The position numbers and the translations under genes were made by a program. The notes under the pieces were generated by a model. The model did not search any database. It was not told where the DNA came from and saw nothing but the letters and a program-made list of their open reading frames with translations. A stretch of DNA of 64,000 nucleotides from Cymbidium sinense (Eukaryota > Streptophyta > Magnoliopsida > Asparagales > Orchidaceae). Shown piece after piece: positions 61,930-64,000 of this stretch (its first letter is position 1; each line of letters starts with the position of its first letter). The stretch covers positions 16,958,608-17,022,607 of the forward strand of contig CM038228.1 in assembly GCA_021442155.1 (NCBI GenBank). The letters are read 5' to 3'.

Positions 61930-62740
61930 AAATGCAAGGAGAAGCTTGATCATCTGATCTTTCTAGGGGGAGATATACTCTCCCTAATTTGACTTCATTC
62001 TCACTCACTCACACTCGATTGAAGCTAAGGAACTCAGAGCAAGCATCCTCAAGCTTCTCCCAGCATCCTCAAGCCATTTGGATTTCTCCATTCTAGATTT
62101 TATCAAGCCAAAAATAGGGAGCTCCATTAGAATTTCCATCTCACTCAATACTCAATTTTAGCTCAATTCCTCCTTCAAGCTCCTTGAGGGGACCCAATCG
62201 AGTTGATCCAAAGCTTCATCCAAGTTCTCAAGACACGGGAGAGGGGTGTTTGATCAAGGCTGCAAGCAATTGAAGCCCACCTTGGTCCATAGGAAGATCC
62301 ACTTCATCCCAAGGCTTGAAACCTTCAATGGGGCTTCATCTCCACTAGACGAAGCTACCTCGATGGTTGGGAGTACTGATGATAGCCTCCAGCGAGGTAT
62401 GCCTTCAAACCAAGCCTAGAATAGGAAGTGTTTGGTCCTTTATGAAAGAAACTTTTACCCCATTGAAAATTGACCATTGGATGTCTTTCCCCTTGCATGA
62501 TATGGTGTGGGTTGAGTTTGAGTTCAATCCAAGCTCAATCGAGATCGGATCTTGCCCTAAGGAGTGGATGGATGCCCTCTCCTGCAAGTGAGCTCAGTGA
62601 TGGATTATGGGCCATCCATCCATGCATTTTGGATGGCTGATCTTTGATTAATCCATGCTAGATCTGTGATTAATCCCTTTAGAAACCGCGGGCTCAATCT
62701 CAACTATTTGATCTTTGATCAGACGATCCAGAGAGAAAGT
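61930..62740 (-). other. GC-richer part of copy E
   Basis: Noticeably higher GC than the rest of the window and mixed codons. Open frames exist on both strands (74 codons at 62367-62591 plus, 60 codons at 62405-62587 minus), overlapping each other, with no recognisable domain. CCAGCGAGGTATGCC at 62390-62404 and CCAACGAGGTATAAA at 20634-20648 in copy B are equivalent and could be splice-donor-like or chance. Most likely part of the repeat's regulatory region. Confidence 0.4.
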
Positions 62741-62754
62741 GCGTAGCGCCGTCG

Positions 62755-62855
62755 ACTGACTGTGCACTGATGTGATAACTTAAGTGATAAATCTCATTGC
62801 GCCACATGGAAAGCTAACGCCGCATCAGCGGTCCATGTGGCGCTGATGGGATTAG
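62755..62855 (-). other. GC-richer motif of copy E
   Basis: Minus strand: CCGCTGATGCGGCGTTAGC then TTTCCATGTGGCGC. The best-preserved version of the motif, with CpGs intact and a nearby repeat of CCATGTGGCGCTGATGG on the plus strand. Confidence 0.65.
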
Positions 62856-62869
62856 TCATATAATTAGTA

Positions 62870-64000
62870 ATTTAATTACCTAATAAACATAGAAACTTCA
62901 AAATAACATAACTAAATGTAGAAATCTTAAAAAAATACAAAATAAAATGCATTATGACGATAGTATGAAGGGGAATAATCTAAAATTATGTTTAATAAAT
63001 TTTGATTAATGAATTTTATGCAATTTGGGTTTAATTAGGAATGTAATTATGTTAAGTACTCCCTAATTATTCTACTGATTAATTCCAAACTTTATAGGAT
63101 TGATTAATGGGATGACCTCTACCTCCCATGATTTTCTTGGAATTTATTAATGGTCTAATTAGGGTAATTGCTTGATCTACTCCTAATCACTCCCTTAATC
63201 AATTAAGTGATTAATTAACCTATTAAATAGTGATGAATTAATTAATTAAGTTTGTGAATTACCTTAGAACAGTGAATAGACTTAGGGAATGAGATTAGGA
63301 GTCCTCTCCCAAATCTTTTCCCTTAAGTTTATTTCATTTAGATAAAAATCTAATTAAGGTGCAAATTAATTAAATAGTTTAATCACTTAATTAAATGGCT
63401 TAATTTATCAAAATTTTAAAATCAAATCAATCTGAACTTAATCAATTTCTTCTTGGGTAGATACTTAGGTGTTCAATAACTTAAGTAGCTTAAGGAAATC
63501 ATATCTAACCCGTATGTGTGGGAAGGGTTATGAAAGTACTTAAATTAAACCCTTTAACTTAATTAATCATTAATTGTGAGCCAAATACATTGGGCCCATT
63601 TCTCTCTTAAGTTCATTTCTGATTTAAATTCCTTATGATTTTATGTCATACATTGGCTTATAATTACTTGGTTAAATATATTAAAGTGGTGTAGGTAAGG
63701 GAAAATTAATGGACTTAATGTACACCTTAACCTAAACAAAATATAAAATCAATCTAATGGTTCTAAAAACAAATTAAAACTTCATACATATGTGGGAAAT
63801 AGGTTAGGACCAGCAAACCTTTTCACATTTCTTAAAATCAAATCAAACCCAACAAAAAGAAAATCTCATTAAAATAAATTTGATTTACTTTAAATAATCC
63901 TATTTCATAAGATCGTCTTTAGGAGTTAATTAGGGTGAATGAATTTACATGCTTTCATCACTTTATTTCTTTCCTAGCATGCTAAATGTGTATGTCATAT
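62870..64000 (-). other. AT-rich part of copy E
   Basis: TTAATTAA-rich sequence without open frames. GGGATGACCTCTACCTCCC at 63109-63127 is the complement of the anchor shared with copies A and C. Confidence 0.65.

Larger units (their letters stand above)
59766..64000 (-). repeat. Long noncoding LTR-like repeat, copy E (inverted, runs off window)
   Basis: Minus-strand copy whose 3' end (GAGGTCAATA on the minus strand at 59766) corresponds to the ends of C and D. Then follow, moving right, the TTGACC array (60560-61560), a GC-richer part (61930-62740), the GC-richer motif (62755-62855) and the AT-rich part to the window end. 63090-63150 on the minus strand matches A 11505-11590. It keeps CpG-bearing words (GCGCCGTCGAC, ACCGCGGG) lost elsewhere, so it may be the youngest copy. 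Its 5' end is outside. Confidence 0.7.

Noticed and set aside
62367..62591. 74-codon plus frame and overlapping 60-codon minus frame in copy E
   Set aside because: Fully overlapping frames on both strands with no domain; a GC-richer patch is enough to explain them.

Overview
This window looks like nuclear intergenic DNA from a flowering plant. It is very AT-rich, almost every long open frame is broken, and everything recognisable is a decayed plant repeat: pararetrovirus relics, Ty3/gypsy retrotransposons of several lineages, a CACTA transposase, microsatellites, and a family of very long noncoding repeats. CpG is scarce and many stop codons sit where CAG, CGA or TGG would be expected, which fits long-methylated DNA decaying by deamination. 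I found no host gene, rRNA, tRNA or CRISPR. The species cannot be fixed from this sequence.

Layout. 1-2760: endogenous pararetrovirus (Caulimoviridae-type) relic, reverse transcriptase/RNase H followed by its promoter region, which is then repeated in inverted orientation as a natural hairpin. 4575-5960: TNP2-like CACTA transposase relic. 5985-7215: Ty3/gypsy reverse transcriptase/RNase H relic. 7228-13425: copy A of the long repeat. 13430-15720: second pararetrovirus relic, inverted relative to the first. 15812-19200: TA microsatellites and an LTR-like segment on the minus strand. 19200-25396: copy B of the long repeat, inverted. 25605-26649: Athila-type 3' coding relic. 27290-31310: LTR-like sequence, a duplicated initiator-tRNA primer-binding site and a gag start. 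31480-40215: a decayed chromovirus-like Ty3/gypsy element on the minus strand with both LTRs and an internal triplication of the RNase H/integrase junction. 40216-43419: a CT-rich block and unassigned sequence. 43420-55336: copies C and D of the long repeat, head to tail. 55489-59100: a Tat-lineage Ty3/gypsy body (gag, protease, RT, two RNase H domains). 59766-64000: copy E of the long repeat, inverted and running off the end.

The most interesting structure is the A-E family. Each copy has the same order of parts: a 5' end TGTGG-ACACC (seen in A and B), a conserved block holding an antisense TATA-like box, a block with a ~260-bp monomer (three copies in A, one each in B and C), a long AT-rich stretch, a short GC-richer motif, and then a kilobase packed with TTGAC(C/T) words on both strands. 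Copies C, D and E end in closely related sequence close to GGTCAACA. They encode nothing recognisable and are about 6.2 kb where complete. The TG...CA ends, and the position of copy D directly before a Tat gag/pol body, suggest giant LTRs of a Tat/Ogre-like element, but that link is inference.

The parts do not work together as an operon or pathway. The window is a nest of dead mobile elements. The features most likely still to matter are cis-acting: the pararetrovirus hairpin (possible small-RNA source) and the TTGACC arrays (possible WRKY-factor sites).
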